Assembly (NCBI RefSeq): GCF_014203045.1
Contig: NZ_JACHIF010000003.1
Span: 372,001 to 436,000, forward strand
Direction of reading: 5' to 3'
DNA: 64,000 nt
DNA from: Prosthecobacter dejongeii
GTDB taxonomy: Bacteria > Verrucomicrobiota > Verrucomicrobiia > Verrucomicrobiales > Verrucomicrobiaceae
The notes under the pieces are model-generated. The model saw nothing but the letters and a program-made list of their open reading frames with translations. It searched no databases and was not told the DNA's origin. The stretch's first letter is position 1. Every line of letters begins with the position of its first letter. Made by a program: the position numbers and the translations under genes. Below are positions 35,664 to 44,859 of the stretch, piece by piece.

Positions 35664-36437
35664 TCAGGATGCTACTGCCTCTAACAGCATGCGGATTTCC
35701 TGCTCAATATCGGCAGGGTTCTCCACCGTCTGCGCAATCTCTTCGCGCAGCAGTTCTCCATAGCGCCTCCGCATTCGATAAACTGAGACCGCAATCGTTC
35801 CTGTGCTCATGCCCAGCGTTTTCGCTAACTCCTCATACGAATTCGGGTTTGCACTCCCAGCTAGGTAAGGTTGGAGCGCCGTGAAAAGATGCAGCTTGCC
35901 CGCATTGACGTAGTCCGCCTCCAGGGCCTTGACAGCCCGTTGCAGGAGATTTTCAGCCCAGTTGCGTTCAAAGAGCTTCTCCGGTGAATCGGGATGCGCG
36001 AGTTCACGGTCAAAACGTTCTTCATCGTCATTCGCATCCAGCGGGACGAAGGTGACCCTGCCGCCGCGTTTTTCCGTGCGCTGTTTCCGGGCCTCATTGC
36101 TGACAAAATGCCGCAATGCTCCTAACAAAAAGGAACGAAATCTTCCCCGCTCAGGATCGGCATGAGCCAGCACGTTATTTTCCAGCACATGCACGAAAAA
36201 GCCCTGGGCTAAATCTTGGGCATCCTCTGGTGAATAGCCTTGGCGCCGGACAAATGCATAGATGGGATACCAGCAGGCGCGGCACAGGTGCTCCATGTCA
36301 CGTTGGGCCGCTTGGCTCTCTAAATCTGAAGCTCGAAGGACCATGCTCCAGCGAGTGGTCCGGAAGGCCTCTTTTGGCTTGCCTCCGCTCTCCGCTAGGT
36401 TGCTATTAGAACTGTGAAACGGCCCATCCATGATCAC
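35664..36437 (-). CDS. ECF-type RNA polymerase sigma factor
   Basis: 257 residues. Region 2 shows TRWSMVLRA, then LCRACWYPIYAFVRRQGYSP and EDAQDLAQGFF with RFRSFLLGALRHFVSNEARK. Region 4 has YEELAKTLGMSTGTIAVSVY with RMRRRYGELLREEI, a helix-turn-helix for -35 recognition. This long-form ECF group is common in planctomycetes and verrucomicrobia, usually with a downstream protein kinase rather than a classical anti-sigma factor. None is adjacent here. It converges on sctU, so a role in T3SS control is not implied by position. Confidence 0.88.
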   Translation of the reverse strand: MIMDGPFHSSNSNLAESGGKPKEAFRTTRWSMVLRASDLESQAAQRDMEHLCRACWYPIYAFVRRQGYSPEDAQDLAQGFFVHVLENNVLAHADPERGRFRSFLLGALRHFVSNEARKQRTEKRGGRVTFVPLDANDDEERFDRELAHPDSPEKLFERNWAENLLQRAVKALEADYVNAGKLHLFTALQPYLAGSANPNSYEELAKTLGMSTGTIAVSVYRMRRRYGELLREEIAQTVENPADIEQEIRMLLEAVAS

Positions 36438-36763
36438 CTGACAAATGAATCAGTGAATCACATGAGCGGAAAGTGATGCAAGCGCAAGTCTCTGCTTCGG
36501 TGAAATACCACCATGGGGTACATTCTTCTAGTGGCCCTGCTCCAAATCTGCCCTTGAGCAATCCGTCTGGCTGTATCGCCCAGCCTCATCCACACGAATG
36601 CTTCGCCAATTAGAAGCCTGCAAAGCGCAGTCGCCCCGTCGTTTTTTCCCCAGATTGCTTTTTGATCCATGACGCTCCGGCCCTGACAGCACTGCTGGAG
36701 AGAACATGAAAAGAATGTTGCAAAACCGCTAGAGCCAACTAAAGCCCCTTCCAACCATCGAAT
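36438..36763. other. Intergenic stretch without recognised gene
   Basis: Between the sigma factor start and the tRNA gene. It should carry promoters for both, but no clear -35/-10 pair was identified. Open frames here have no coding character. Confidence 0.4.
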
Positions 36764-36837
36764 GCGCCCGTAGCTCAGTGGATTAGAGCACCGGATTTCT
36801 AATCCGATGGTCGCTGGTTCGAATCCAGCCGGGCGCA
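36764..36837 (+). tRNA. tRNA-Arg (anticodon UCU)
   Basis: 74 bases folding as a cloverleaf: acceptor stem GCGCCCG / CGGGCGC with discriminator A, D-arm GCTC...GAGC, anticodon loop TTTCTAA with anticodon TCT, and a T-arm containing GGTTCGAATCC. One C-A mismatch at the base of the anticodon stem. The CCA end is not encoded. Reads AGA codons. Confidence 0.95.
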
Positions 36838-36840
36838 CTT

Positions 36841-37497
36841 TTACCAACGGGCCCAGGCCCAGTGGAGGCCGGAGAGGGCGATGAGGCTGAGGGCGGGGAG
36901 GCAGATGCGGGGGCGGTACCAGGGGCGTTGCCACCAGGGACTGAAAAGGATGACGAGGGCGGCGATGAGGACGAGTTGTCCGAGCTCGACGCCGAGGTTG
37001 AACCCGAAGAGGGCGGAGACGGGATTGCGGCGGATGTTTGCCGTCTGCACAAAGCTATGGGCAAAGGCGAGGCCGTGGATGCCGCCGAAGGCCAGGATCA
37101 TTAGCGGTCGCCAGCGCTCCAGGCGCGTGGGGTAAAGGCCTTCGAGAGCGAGAAGGGCGATGCTGAGTCCGACGCCGATTTCGACCCAATGACCCGGCAC
37201 GGCGAGGCCGGTGATGACCACGAGGCCCAGCACCATGGAATGGGCCAGGGTGAAGAGGGTGGTCTGCACCAGCAGAATGGGCAGGGTGCGGGAAAGAAAG
37301 AACAGGCCGAGGATGAAGGCGATGTGGTCCAGCCCCTCAGGAAAGATGTGCCGGAAGCCGGAAAGCATTTCCTCTCCTAGGATCTGGAGATCCAGCGTGC
37401 CCAGGAGCTGCGGCATGAGTTCCTGCAAGCCCAGCAGAAGGAGCAGGGGAGCTAGCAAGAGACTGTGGAGGCTTTTCAGCATGAGGGCGGCTAGCAT
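36841..37497 (-). CDS. HupE/UreJ-like membrane protein
   Basis: 218 residues from the ATG at 37497; an upstream frame start at 37563 would leave only five bases to the divergent radC. About six membrane helices. The segment FRHIFPEGLDHIAFILGLFF with an H-x(3)-G-x-DH pattern, plus HSMVLGLVV and FGGIHGLAFAHSF, matches the HupE/UreJ_2 family of putative nickel or cobalt permeases; the histidines may bind metal. Substrate is unknown. It converges on the tRNA gene, ending three bases away. Confidence 0.7.
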   Translation of the reverse strand: MLAALMLKSLHSLLLAPLLLLLGLQELMPQLLGTLDLQILGEEMLSGFRHIFPEGLDHIAFILGLFFLSRTLPILLVQTTLFTLAHSMVLGLVVITGLAVPGHWVEIGVGLSIALLALEGLYPTRLERWRPLMILAFGGIHGLAFAHSFVQTANIRRNPVSALFGFNLGVELGQLVLIAALVILFSPWWQRPWYRPRICLPALSLIALSGLHWAWARW

Positions 37498-37568
37498 AAC
37501 GGGACAACCTAGGCCGTCCTGATGATTTTTTTGCTTTTCAGCGGCTATGACGCACGCCTTCATGGGAG

Positions 37569-38264
37569 ATGTCCCATCGCATTCATGACCTGCCGGAGGA
37601 AGATCGCCCTCGCGAACGCCTGCTGCGTCTAGGCCCCGGCGTCCTGACGGATGCGGAACTGCTGGCCATCTTTATCAATACCGGGGTGAAAGGGGAAAAT
37701 GCCATCCAGGTGGCTCAGCGTCTTTTGCGGGAGGTGGGCACGCTGCGGCAGCTTTCCCGCACGAGTCCGGCGGAGCTGGCTGCCTCCCGTGCTCTGGGGC
37801 CGGCAAAGGCTGCGCATCTAGCGGCCGCCTTTGAGATCGGCAAACGGGCTGAGCGCGAGTGGGCGCGGGATACGCCGATGAATTCGCCCGAACTGATCTA
37901 CCGCTACCTGGCGGCGGAGATGCAATGTTTGGCCCATGAATCCATGCGCGTGCTGCTGCTGAATACCCGGCTGAATTTGCAACGGGATGAGGAGCTCTTT
38001 CGCGGCACGGTGAATGAGACGGTGGCGCATCCGCGTGAAATTTTGCAATCGGCCATCGTTCACAAAGCCTACGGCTTTGCGGTGGTGCACAATCATCCCT
38101 CGGGAGATCCCAGCCCGAGCGATGCGGATAAGCGCTTAACGCGCCGACTGAAGGAGGGCGCGGAGGTGCTGGGACTGAACTTTGTGGACCATGTCATCAT
38201 CGGCCTGCCGGGGGAGAACCGTGGGCAGCCGTATTTCAGCTTTCGTGAAAGTGGCATGCTGTGA
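37569..38264 (+). CDS. radC: RadC family JAB-domain protein
   Basis: 231 residues, normal length. N-terminal helix-hairpin-helix region (LPEEDRPRERLLRLGPGVLT), then the JAB/MPN domain with the metal-binding JAMM motif H174-N-H176-PSGDPSPSDAD187. The family was linked historically to DNA repair but has no firmly established biochemical role; many members are near mobile DNA, which is not the case here. Starts 71 bases from the divergent hupE-like gene. Confidence 0.93.
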   Translation: MSHRIHDLPEEDRPRERLLRLGPGVLTDAELLAIFINTGVKGENAIQVAQRLLREVGTLRQLSRTSPAELAASRALGPAKAAHLAAAFEIGKRAEREWARDTPMNSPELIYRYLAAEMQCLAHESMRVLLLNTRLNLQRDEELFRGTVNETVAHPREILQSAIVHKAYGFAVVHNHPSGDPSPSDADKRLTRRLKEGAEVLGLNFVDHVIIGLPGENRGQPYFSFRESGML

Positions 38265-38316
38265 GGTGAGGCCGCAGCTTGCATTTCCCCCCTGGGCGCG
38301 GATGGTTTGACCAGCC

Positions 38317-38886
38317 ATGCTTTTGATCATCGATAACTACGACTCTTTCACCTACAACCTCGTCCAGTACTTTGGCGAGATGGGGGCGCAGATGGAGATC
38401 CACCGGAATGACCAGATCACCCTGGAAGAGATCGCCAAGCTGAAGCCGGACCACATCTGTGTTTCCCCGGGGCCCTGCACGCCGAAAGAGGCGGGCATCA
38501 GTTGCGATGTCATCCGCACCTTTGGCCAGAGCATCCCCGTGCTGGGCGTATGCCTGGGGCACCAGAGCATCGGCCACGTGTTCGGGGGGGATGTGGTGCG
38601 CGCTGGGCGCCTGATGCATGGCAAAACGTCCGTCATCAAGCACACGGGGGAATCTGTCTTCAAAGGTCTGCCGCAGCCCTTCACGGCCACACGTTACCAC
38701 TCCCTTTTGGTGAAGCGGGACACGCTGCCGGATTGCCTGGAGATCACCGCCGTGGCGGGCGATGATGAGAGCGAGATCATGGGCCTGCGGCACAAGGAAC
38801 TGCCTATCCATGGGGTGCAGTTCCACCCAGAGTCTATCCTCACTCAGGAAGGGAAAAAGCTGCTGAAAAACTTCCTGGAAATGTAG
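38317..38886 (+). CDS. pabA: Anthranilate/para-aminobenzoate synthase glutamine amidotransferase subunit
   Basis: 189 residues, class I glutamine amidotransferase. N-terminal [31 protein letters not shown] oxyanion region, nucleophile C79 in VLGVCLGHQ, and H170/E172 in GVQFHPESI complete the triad. It releases ammonia from glutamine for chorismate amination. TrpG and PabA cannot be separated by sequence here, and one protein may serve both pathways. No trpE/pabB is nearby. Confidence 0.93.
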   Translation: MLLIIDNYDSFTYNLVQYFGEMGAQMEIHRNDQITLEEIAKLKPDHICVSPGPCTPKEAGISCDVIRTFGQSIPVLGVCLGHQSIGHVFGGDVVRAGRLMHGKTSVIKHTGESVFKGLPQPFTATRYHSLLVKRDTLPDCLEITAVAGDDESEIMGLRHKELPIHGVQFHPESILTQEGKKLLKNFLEM

Positions 38887-38974
38887 AAGGCGTTTCCTGT
38901 TTCATCCGCTGCCTACCATGGGGCGTGGGTAGGCATTTCTCATCACGGCACTCATTTCAGCCCCGTTTCTTCCC

Positions 38975-39661
38975 ATGACTTACCTTCTCACCTTTCTGGC
39001 GGGTTTTATCTGTGGGACGGCGACTTGGCTGCTGTGGATGGCATTCCGGTTCATCATGGATGTGAAGGCCGCGCAGTCCACGGTGGCGGGCTATCTGAAT
39101 GCAGCGGATTCACCCAAAGATGTGGAGGCGCGCAAGGCGGTGGAAGCCTGCAAAAACCGCCTGCGCTGGCAGAAACGGGTGAACCCAGAGTGGCTGCCAC
39201 CCCTGGTGGATGAGGTACCACGTCTGGTGCGGGACATCGCCCGTATTTACCACCCGCAGCACCCGGAACCGCTGCTGGCACCGGGCCTCAGCCAGTTTAG
39301 CCGAGCGGTGCATTTGGCAGCTCTGGATGTTTCCGACTTTTTGCAGACACGCTCCATTGGCCGTCTGGTGGATGTGAGCGCTAGCACGGCGCTGAAGACT
39401 TGGGAAATGACGCACAAGATCGCCACGCATGAGGCCATGCAGACGGCTGGCAAGTGGTACCGCCGCCTGCTGCCCGTGTGGCAGGTGGTGAAGTACAAGT
39501 CCCCCATGGTGTGGGCTGGGGTGGCGGTCTCAAACGTGGCTGCACGCACCCTGCAACCCGCCATCATTGATATCCTGGCCCGCCGCACCATTGATCTTTA
39601 TAGCGGGCGGGTAGGCCAGAGTGCGCCACTGATCATCCCGGAAGTCGTGGAGCCGGAATGA
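38975..39661 (+). CDS. Hypothetical membrane-anchored protein
   Basis: 228 residues with one N-terminal membrane helix (~3-28, LLTFLAGFICGTATWLLWMA) and a mostly helical remainder. A central segment (SQFSRAVHLAALDVSDFLQT) and a C-terminal hydrophobic stretch (SPMVWAGVAVSNVAARTLQP) could contact the membrane. I do not recognise a family. Coding is supported by length, position 88 bases after pabA, and codon use like its neighbours. Confidence 0.65.
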   Translation: MTYLLTFLAGFICGTATWLLWMAFRFIMDVKAAQSTVAGYLNAADSPKDVEARKAVEACKNRLRWQKRVNPEWLPPLVDEVPRLVRDIARIYHPQHPEPLLAPGLSQFSRAVHLAALDVSDFLQTRSIGRLVDVSASTALKTWEMTHKIATHEAMQTAGKWYRRLLPVWQVVKYKSPMVWAGVAVSNVAARTLQPAIIDILARRTIDLYSGRVGQSAPLIIPEVVEPE

Positions 39662-39722
39662 GCCGGCCAGCGCCGCCGCGCTCCATGGGATGTGCAAAGT
39701 GGCGGATGACGCATGAGATGGG

Positions 39723-39763
39723 AGTTCCGCGGGGACGCGGAACTCAGCACGCAAGATGCGTGC
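39723..39763. repeat. Double-hairpin palindromic element (REP-like)
   Basis: Two adjacent perfect stem-loops: AGTTCCGCG / CGCGGAACT (9-base arms, 4-base loop, 39723-39744) and GCACGCA / TGCGTGC (7-base arms, 3-base loop, 39747-39763). The sequence GCGCTCCATGG flanks the pair, occurring near 39679 and again near 39763. It lies between convergent genes. It may serve as a bidirectional terminator or be a dispersed REP-type repeat; no second copy of the hairpins was found in this window. Confidence 0.45.
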
Positions 39764-39855
39764 GCTCCATGGCGGACGGGGCTGTGTTGGGGCGGACGCT
39801 CCACTCGGAGAGTTATGCATACTCTACTGCCAGAGGGGGGATTAGGGGCGGGCAG

Positions 39856-42800
39856 TCACTTCTTGCCGAAGCATTGAATCCGGCCATCCATGGTGCTCAC
39901 GTAAACGCGGCCTTGTGCCACGGTGATGCCATCCCACACGGGCGGGCTGGTGATTTCCAGGCCAGCGCTTTGCTCCCCAGTTTCCACATTCACGGCCCAC
40001 ATCTTGGCCCCGCGTTCACCACTCAGTGCGGCATCTTGCTCGGCCAGTTCCTTGAGGATTTCCGGGTCGCGTGCGGCTAGGCGTTCAAAGGCGTATTCTT
40101 CATCAATCGTATCCGGTGGGCCGCTGACAAAGAGAGTTTTGCCGGCCAGGGCCATGCTGCGCGCCACGATGGGCACGTAGCGGTCCCAGGTGTGTTTGAC
40201 AAAGCTGCCTCCCGCTTTGCCACCGCCGCTGGCCCCGCCCTTGAACCAAAGGGCTGCGCCGACTTTGCCCTTGCCCGTTTCCACGCCAGCACCCACGCCG
40301 TGGACTTGGTTGCCCGAACTGTCCCGGGAGTCGCCATTGTCGAAGTTGCAGACCAGGATGGCCTCCTTGGGCTGGGTATCCGGCGCGGCGAAACGTGACT
40401 CCACTTGTGCGGGTGTAAGTGCCTGGTGATACAGGGCAAATTGATCCATCAGCCCGCTGAAGCTCCCCGCACTGCCTTCTGCGGCGCCTTGGCCACTGCC
40501 CAGCATGAGCGGATTTTTGGGCCGTGCGGCGATAAGGTCTCCCGTGCCTTGTGCGACCAACTTACCATCCAGGTAAAGGCTCATCACCTTGTCCTGGGCC
40601 AGCGTGCCCACGATGTGGTGCCAGCCTTCGGTCAAGGCTTCTGCCGCGACGATGGTGGTGACTTTACCTGCACTGCGGACATGCAGTTGCGGTTTCTTTT
40701 CCCGAATGTCTAAGACCACGCCTTGCAGCGGGCCACCGTGGTGGAGGATGGTGCCGCTGGCGGTGTCTGGCAGCACCCAGGCCTCGATGGAAAGCGCCGT
40801 TCCGCTGGGGTCCAGCACGTCCATGTCAGGGAACTGAACGGAGCCGGGAACGGGCTGGCCTTTGGCCACAGCCTTGCCTTTCGCGGCCCCTTTGCCCTTG
40901 CCCTTTTTCTTGGCGGCGTTGGCCTTCATGGTCTCGCTGTGGCCCACTTGCGTTTCTTTGGCAGGCTGCACGGCCAAGGGCTGGCCATCGGGGCCCAGCA
41001 CCACGGAGTTGCCTTTGCGTTCGGTGGTAGCACCTTCGGTGTCGTAGGCTTGTTCGGGGGGAGCTTTGGGTGTGGAGAACAGGGTGTACTCCATGGTAGT
41101 CGTCCACTTGTAGTACTGGGCTTCGCGTCCGTAGGAATAGACGTTTTTGTCATCGTGTACCAGGATGCGGCCAGCGGGGGCGTACTTGCCCGCCTGGAAA
41201 TAGCCGCCATGGCCCCCGGCAAAGCTCTTGCCATAGACCCAGTAGCTGCGGTGGAAATTCGAGTCATCCAGGAAGCCCATGGGCGCAAACAGGTGCTGGC
41301 CTTCGCCTTTGTGGGCACCGCCTTGTTTGTCAAAGTCACCGGACACCGGGCCCACCTCCACGCGCTTACCATCGTTGCCTATTTTCTGCGTGCGCAGGTA
41401 GGTCCACTTGCCATCGCTGCTGAGGATGTCATTGAGCGCCACGGGCATTTGCAGGGTTTTGTGGCGGTCGTTGAGGTCTCCACCTGTGTCGGGGTCGCGA
41501 TCATCGTAGTGCTCCTTCACCTTCATCTCGCCGGTCTTGGCATCCACACGGTAGAACCACAGGCCATCATCCAGGAAGCAGGAACGCCCGGAGACAAAGG
41601 TGACCAGTCCATTTTCCACCAGCACGCTGCCATGCACCGGCCACACGCTTTCCATCATCTCCCAGGCGGCATGGCTGAGTGGGGCAGGGGCCCCTTGGAA
41701 CTTCCAAATCAACGCGCCATCCTTGGCCCGTAGGCAATAGACATAACCATCTTTGCCACCAAAGTACACGCGGCCTTTCCAGTAACTCGGCGGGGAATCA
41801 ATGCGCCCCCCGGCGATGAAGTGCCAGGCCTCCTGGCCCGTGGCGGAATCAAACGCGTGGAGGGTGTGGCGATCCACCTCAGAGACAAAGGTGAGGCCTC
41901 CGGCGCTGGAGCTGGTGCTCAATGGTGGGGTTAGTTTGACCTCCCAGGCCAGGCCTAGGTCTGGCAGCAGGTCTTGGTTTGAGGAGCCGCTGCGGGCATT
42001 ATCCGCCCGGTAGGTGGGCCAGTCTTTGGCATCGGCGTCTTTTTCTTCCACCGCTTCGGCGTAGGCCGGGCCTTGGCTGAGGCGCTCAGCATCCGGCGTG
42101 TAGGCAGGCATGGGGTAGCGGGGTTGGGAGGCCAGCACGCTCATGCCATCCAGCTTCGCCTCCGGATAGCAGGCGCAGTTGTGCGGGCCCGCGTAGGTGA
42201 GTCCATTGGCAGGCAGCACACCGTAAAGACAGGCCCCGCGCACCCAGTGATTGAGATCCCAGTGCTGCTTTTCCATGTCCACATACTCGATGCCCGTGCG
42301 CGATGGCATGAGGTACTTTTCCGTCGCCTTGGCCTGGTAGCAGCGATGGTGAAACCAATAAGTGCCTTCAGGAACATCCGGGTAAAATTTCTTTTTCACC
42401 AGCCCGGTCAGCGGATCGCGCCCTGTGTATTCACCGCTCTGGTTGCCACTCGTGGTGCCGGCGTTCCAGACCAGGCCCTGGGCCACAATGAGGTCCTCCA
42501 TGCTGCGGTAGCCGCTCTTTTCATGGGAGGCCGTCCACATGTCCTTGCCCGTGTCTGCATCCACACCCTTCATGCTGCCATCACCGCCCGCGTAGAGGAT
42601 GACGTCATTGTGCAGGAGCACACGCGGGGCGAAGTTGAACTCGTAGAGCTTGCGGCGCTGCGCCGGCACATCGGCAAATTTTGTCTCGCCCGTTTTCACA
42701 TCCAGGCAGGCCAGGCCATCGCCATTGTAGTAGGCGATGCGTTTGTCATCCAGGCAAAGCGTGACCGGGGCGATGCGATCCTCTTTTTTCCAAAGGGTCT

Positions 42801-43854
42801 TGCCCGTTTCCGCCTCGATGGCGAAGAGATTGCGCGGTTTGCCATCCCAGTTGAACTCCGTCTCCACGCGTTTTTGATCGCTCTGCGCCTTGACGGCAAA
42901 CTCCTCATTCAAACGCCAAGGTTCCTGATTGGCCAAGGCATACAAGGTGCCATCGCGATACAGGATTTCCTCCGTGCCAGCGGTCTGCGGATACTCGCGG
43001 ATGACTTCGCCCGTGGCCGCATCCAGGCAGGAAATGGGGGCTGCGATACCCAGGGTGACATACACTTTGTCCCCGATGGAAACGAGGCGGCGGGTGAGCT
43101 GAGTGGGGCCGGACTTCAGCGGCCACAGGTGCGTGCTCCACTGTGGGATCGGCTTCTTCCAGAGGATGGTGCCATTGAAGGCATCGCGCGCGATGAGCAT
43201 GAACTTCGCAGGCATGAGGATGGAGATGCGGCTGCCCTCATCCATGATGTAAAAGATGCGCCCGCCCGAGGAGACCTTCGCACTGACGGAGGACATGCGG
43301 TCATGGTGACGGCTCCAGCGCGGATTTCCCACCCACTGCATGCGGGTAGGTGGGCCCACCAGCAGGTCTTTGGAAGTGGTGTTGCCTTTGGAATCATAGG
43401 CGTAGTGCGTCCACTCATCCATGCCTGTGGGCCAGGCCTTCACCGTCTTTTCCCAGGTCCCTTTTTTTCGCACCATCGCCACGCCCAGCGGGGCTAGCAC
43501 GCGGTCTATTTCTTCTTTGCTCACAGCAGCGTCCTCCACCACCAGCAGGTTTACGAAGTTCTCGATGTAAGGCAGGTGCTTGCCATTCCAGCTTTCCACC
43601 GCCACCGCTCCATACTGCCCAGTTTTGTGCAAAGCTTCGCGCAGGGAGGCCACCGCTTTCTCATCCTGGGTCAGGCCCTGAACCTGATAACGCTCGTTGG
43701 CTTTGAGACGGGCGGTCAGTTGCCCATCGCCACATCCCACATGCACGACAATGCCACCTTTGACTCCCGACTGCTGGAGGAGGTCGCTCGCCTCATCGGC
43801 CAGGACAGGTCCGCACAGGGAAAGGAAGAGGATAAAGAAGGAGAGTCGCTTCAT
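39856..43854 (-). CDS. Large secreted PQQ-type beta-propeller protein with LamG domain
   Basis: 1332 residues from the ATG at 43854, chosen because it starts a signal peptide (MKRLSFFILFLSLCGPVLA); the frame extends 39 codons upstream without likeness. After the signal comes a truncated Rossmann-like segment (GGIVVHVGCGDGQLTARL). Then follow many propeller repeats of the form D-A-x-T/N-G-x-x-x-W (for example DAFNGTILWKK, EAETGKTLWKK, DSATGQEAWHF, AKDGALIWKF), a Lys/Gly/Ala-rich linker, a LamG/concanavalin-like domain (ALSIEAWVLPDTASGTILHH; GWHHIVGTLAQDKVMSLYLD), and a final propeller strand pair. Such proteins are frequent in planctomycetes and verrucomicrobia. Enzyme activity is not established; a dehydrogenase or polymer-binding role is possible. 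Confidence 0.75.
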   Translation of the reverse strand: MKRLSFFILFLSLCGPVLADEASDLLQQSGVKGGIVVHVGCGDGQLTARLKANERYQVQGLTQDEKAVASLREALHKTGQYGAVAVESWNGKHLPYIENFVNLLVVEDAAVSKEEIDRVLAPLGVAMVRKKGTWEKTVKAWPTGMDEWTHYAYDSKGNTTSKDLLVGPPTRMQWVGNPRWSRHHDRMSSVSAKVSSGGRIFYIMDEGSRISILMPAKFMLIARDAFNGTILWKKPIPQWSTHLWPLKSGPTQLTRRLVSIGDKVYVTLGIAAPISCLDAATGEVIREYPQTAGTEEILYRDGTLYALANQEPWRLNEEFAVKAQSDQKRVETEFNWDGKPRNLFAIEAETGKTLWKKEDRIAPVTLCLDDKRIAYYNGDGLACLDVKTGETKFADVPAQRRKLYEFNFAPRVLLHNDVILYAGGDGSMKGVDADTGKDMWTASHEKSGYRSMEDLIVAQGLVWNAGTTSGNQSGEYTGRDPLTGLVKKKFYPDVPEGTYWFHHRCYQAKATEKYLMPSRTGIEYVDMEKQHWDLNHWVRGACLYGVLPANGLTYAGPHNCACYPEAKLDGMSVLASQPRYPMPAYTPDAERLSQGPAYAEAVEEKDADAKDWPTYRADNARSGSSNQDLLPDLGLAWEVKLTPPLSTSSSAGGLTFVSEVDRHTLHAFDSATGQEAWHFIAGGRIDSPPSYWKGRVYFGGKDGYVYCLRAKDGALIWKFQGAPAPLSHAAWEMMESVWPVHGSVLVENGLVTFVSGRSCFLDDGLWFYRVDAKTGEMKVKEHYDDRDPDTGGDLNDRHKTLQMPVALNDILSSDGKWTYLRTQKIGNDGKRVEVGPVSGDFDKQGGAHKGEGQHLFAPMGFLDDSNFHRSYWVYGKSFAGGHGGYFQAGKYAPAGRILVHDDKNVYSYGREAQYYKWTTTMEYTLFSTPKAPPEQAYDTEGATTERKGNSVVLGPDGQPLAVQPAKETQVGHSETMKANAAKKKGKGKGAAKGKAVAKGQPVPGSVQFPDMDVLDPSGTALSIEAWVLPDTASGTILHHGGPLQGVVLDIREKKPQLHVRSAGKVTTIVAAEALTEGWHHIVGTLAQDKVMSLYLDGKLVAQGTGDLIAARPKNPLMLGSGQGAAEGSAGSFSGLMDQFALYHQALTPAQVESRFAAPDTQPKEAILVCNFDNGDSRDSSGNQVHGVGAGVETGKGKVGAALWFKGGASGGGKAGGSFVKHTWDRYVPIVARSMALAGKTLFVSGPPDTIDEEYAFERLAARDPEILKELAEQDAALSGERGAKMWAVNVETGEQSAGLEITSPPVWDGITVAQGRVYVSTMDGRIQCFGKK

Positions 43855-44030
43855 AAAGGAGGGCAAAGTGCCAGTGAAACGTCCGTGCAGGGAGGTTGTT
43901 TCGGCGAACTTTCTGGCAGGCAGAAGCGCATGCTGGCGACGCCTCCCCTGGCGAGTAGGCGATCCCATCATGAGAAAGGGTGAAAAGGGTGGTGAAGCAG
44001 GCCGAATGAAGCCCTGAGCGCGGCCTTAAG

Positions 44031-44049
44031 AAGTGCTTTTTAAGCACTT
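44031..44049. promoter_or_regulatory. Palindrome in divergent intergenic region
   Basis: Perfect inverted repeat AAGTGCTT-TTT-AAGCACTT, 8-base arms. It lies between two divergent genes, so a terminator role is unlikely; an operator site is possible. Confidence 0.35.
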
Positions 44050-44096
44050 TTAAATACCAAAGAAGATTAAAAATGCTGTAAGTTATGGTTTTTATA

Positions 44097-44125
44097 TTGA
44101 AATGCGGTTAGATATTCACTAAAAT
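44097..44125 (+). promoter_or_regulatory. Sigma-70-type promoter of the 3D-domain lipoprotein gene
   Basis: TTGAAA (44097-44102), a 17-base spacer and TAAAAT (44120-44125), 23 bases before the ATG. A perfect 7-base inverted repeat AGATATT / AATATCT (44110-44129) straddles the -10, suggesting an operator. Confidence 0.6.
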
Positions 44126-44148
44126 ATCTCGAAATCATAAATATTATC

Positions 44149-44859
44149 ATGAGTACACCGCGCCTCCTTTGCTGGTCTTTCGCCACTGTGGTGACGATTT
44201 CATCCTTGAGTTCCTGTGCCCTGGCACCGCTTGAGACCGTCGGGTGGGCATCGCCGAAGGCGAAGGCGGGATCGCCTTTGCAAGCCGGAGTGCGTTATGA
44301 AGTCCGGAAAGCGCTGGCCGCAGGCGTGCCATTCCGGCCTCAGGAAATGAAACGCTACTACTTTGTCATGGAGGCACCACGGCCACCACTGATGGCCGCC
44401 ACTCAGGTGTCAGGCCGCCGCATGACCGTGCGCACCACAGCCTACTGCCACGATGAAGATGACCACATCGTCTATGGCGTGAAGAATGCCCTGGGCACAC
44501 CTTTGAAGTTCGGCTCCGTGCGCAGTGCGGCGGCCGATTGGTCCCGCTACCCGGTGGGCACGCGTTTCCGCATCGCGGGCCAGCCAGATGTCGTTTACGA
44601 GGTGGATGACTACGGCAGTGCTTTGGTGGGAACGGGCACGATTGATCTCTACAAGCCGACTCAAGGCCAGATGAATGACTGGGGCGTGCGCCATGTGGAC
44701 ATTGAGGTGATCCAGTGGGGATCCTACCAGCGCAGCATGGACATCATGCGGGACCGTACCAAATGGCCGCATGTGCGCCGCATGGTGGAAGACATCGAGA
44801 CAAAGGTCTATCAAGTCACCGCACAGAGTCTTCGCGGGCCGATGACAGCATCCCTGTAA
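44149..44859 (+). CDS. 3D-domain (double-psi beta-barrel) lipoprotein
   Basis: 236 residues with a signal peptide and lipobox L-S-S-C (Cys23). Residues ~85-190 show the 3D domain: VRTTAYCHDEDDHIVYGVKN, YPVGTRFRI, then VYEVDDYGSALVGTGTIDLY, with the Asp residues typical of MltA/YabE-type 3D domains. Related domains cleave peptidoglycan glycan strands or bind cell wall; activity here is not proven. Preceded by a good promoter. A GCCTGA/TCAGGC hairpin at 44884-44899 follows. Confidence 0.75.
   Translation: MSTPRLLCWSFATVVTISSLSSCALAPLETVGWASPKAKAGSPLQAGVRYEVRKALAAGVPFRPQEMKRYYFVMEAPRPPLMAATQVSGRRMTVRTTAYCHDEDDHIVYGVKNALGTPLKFGSVRSAAADWSRYPVGTRFRIAGQPDVVYEVDDYGSALVGTGTIDLYKPTQGQMNDWGVRHVDIEVIQWGSYQRSMDIMRDRTKWPHVRRMVEDIETKVYQVTAQSLRGPMTASL

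Noticed and set aside
35664..36437. ECF sigma factor as the T3SS regulator
   Set aside because: It converges on sctU and no shared promoter motif could be tied to it; proximity alone is not evidence.
36458..36934. Minus-strand open frame of 158 codons crossing the tRNA gene
   Set aside because: Its middle reads VRPAGFEPATIGLE, the well-known false peptide from the reverse strand of tRNA genes; it also overlaps the HupE-like gene.
42073..43497. 474-codon + strand frame
   Set aside because: Antisense to the PQQ-propeller gene; His/Ala/Gly-rich composition typical of a shadow frame in GC-rich DNA.
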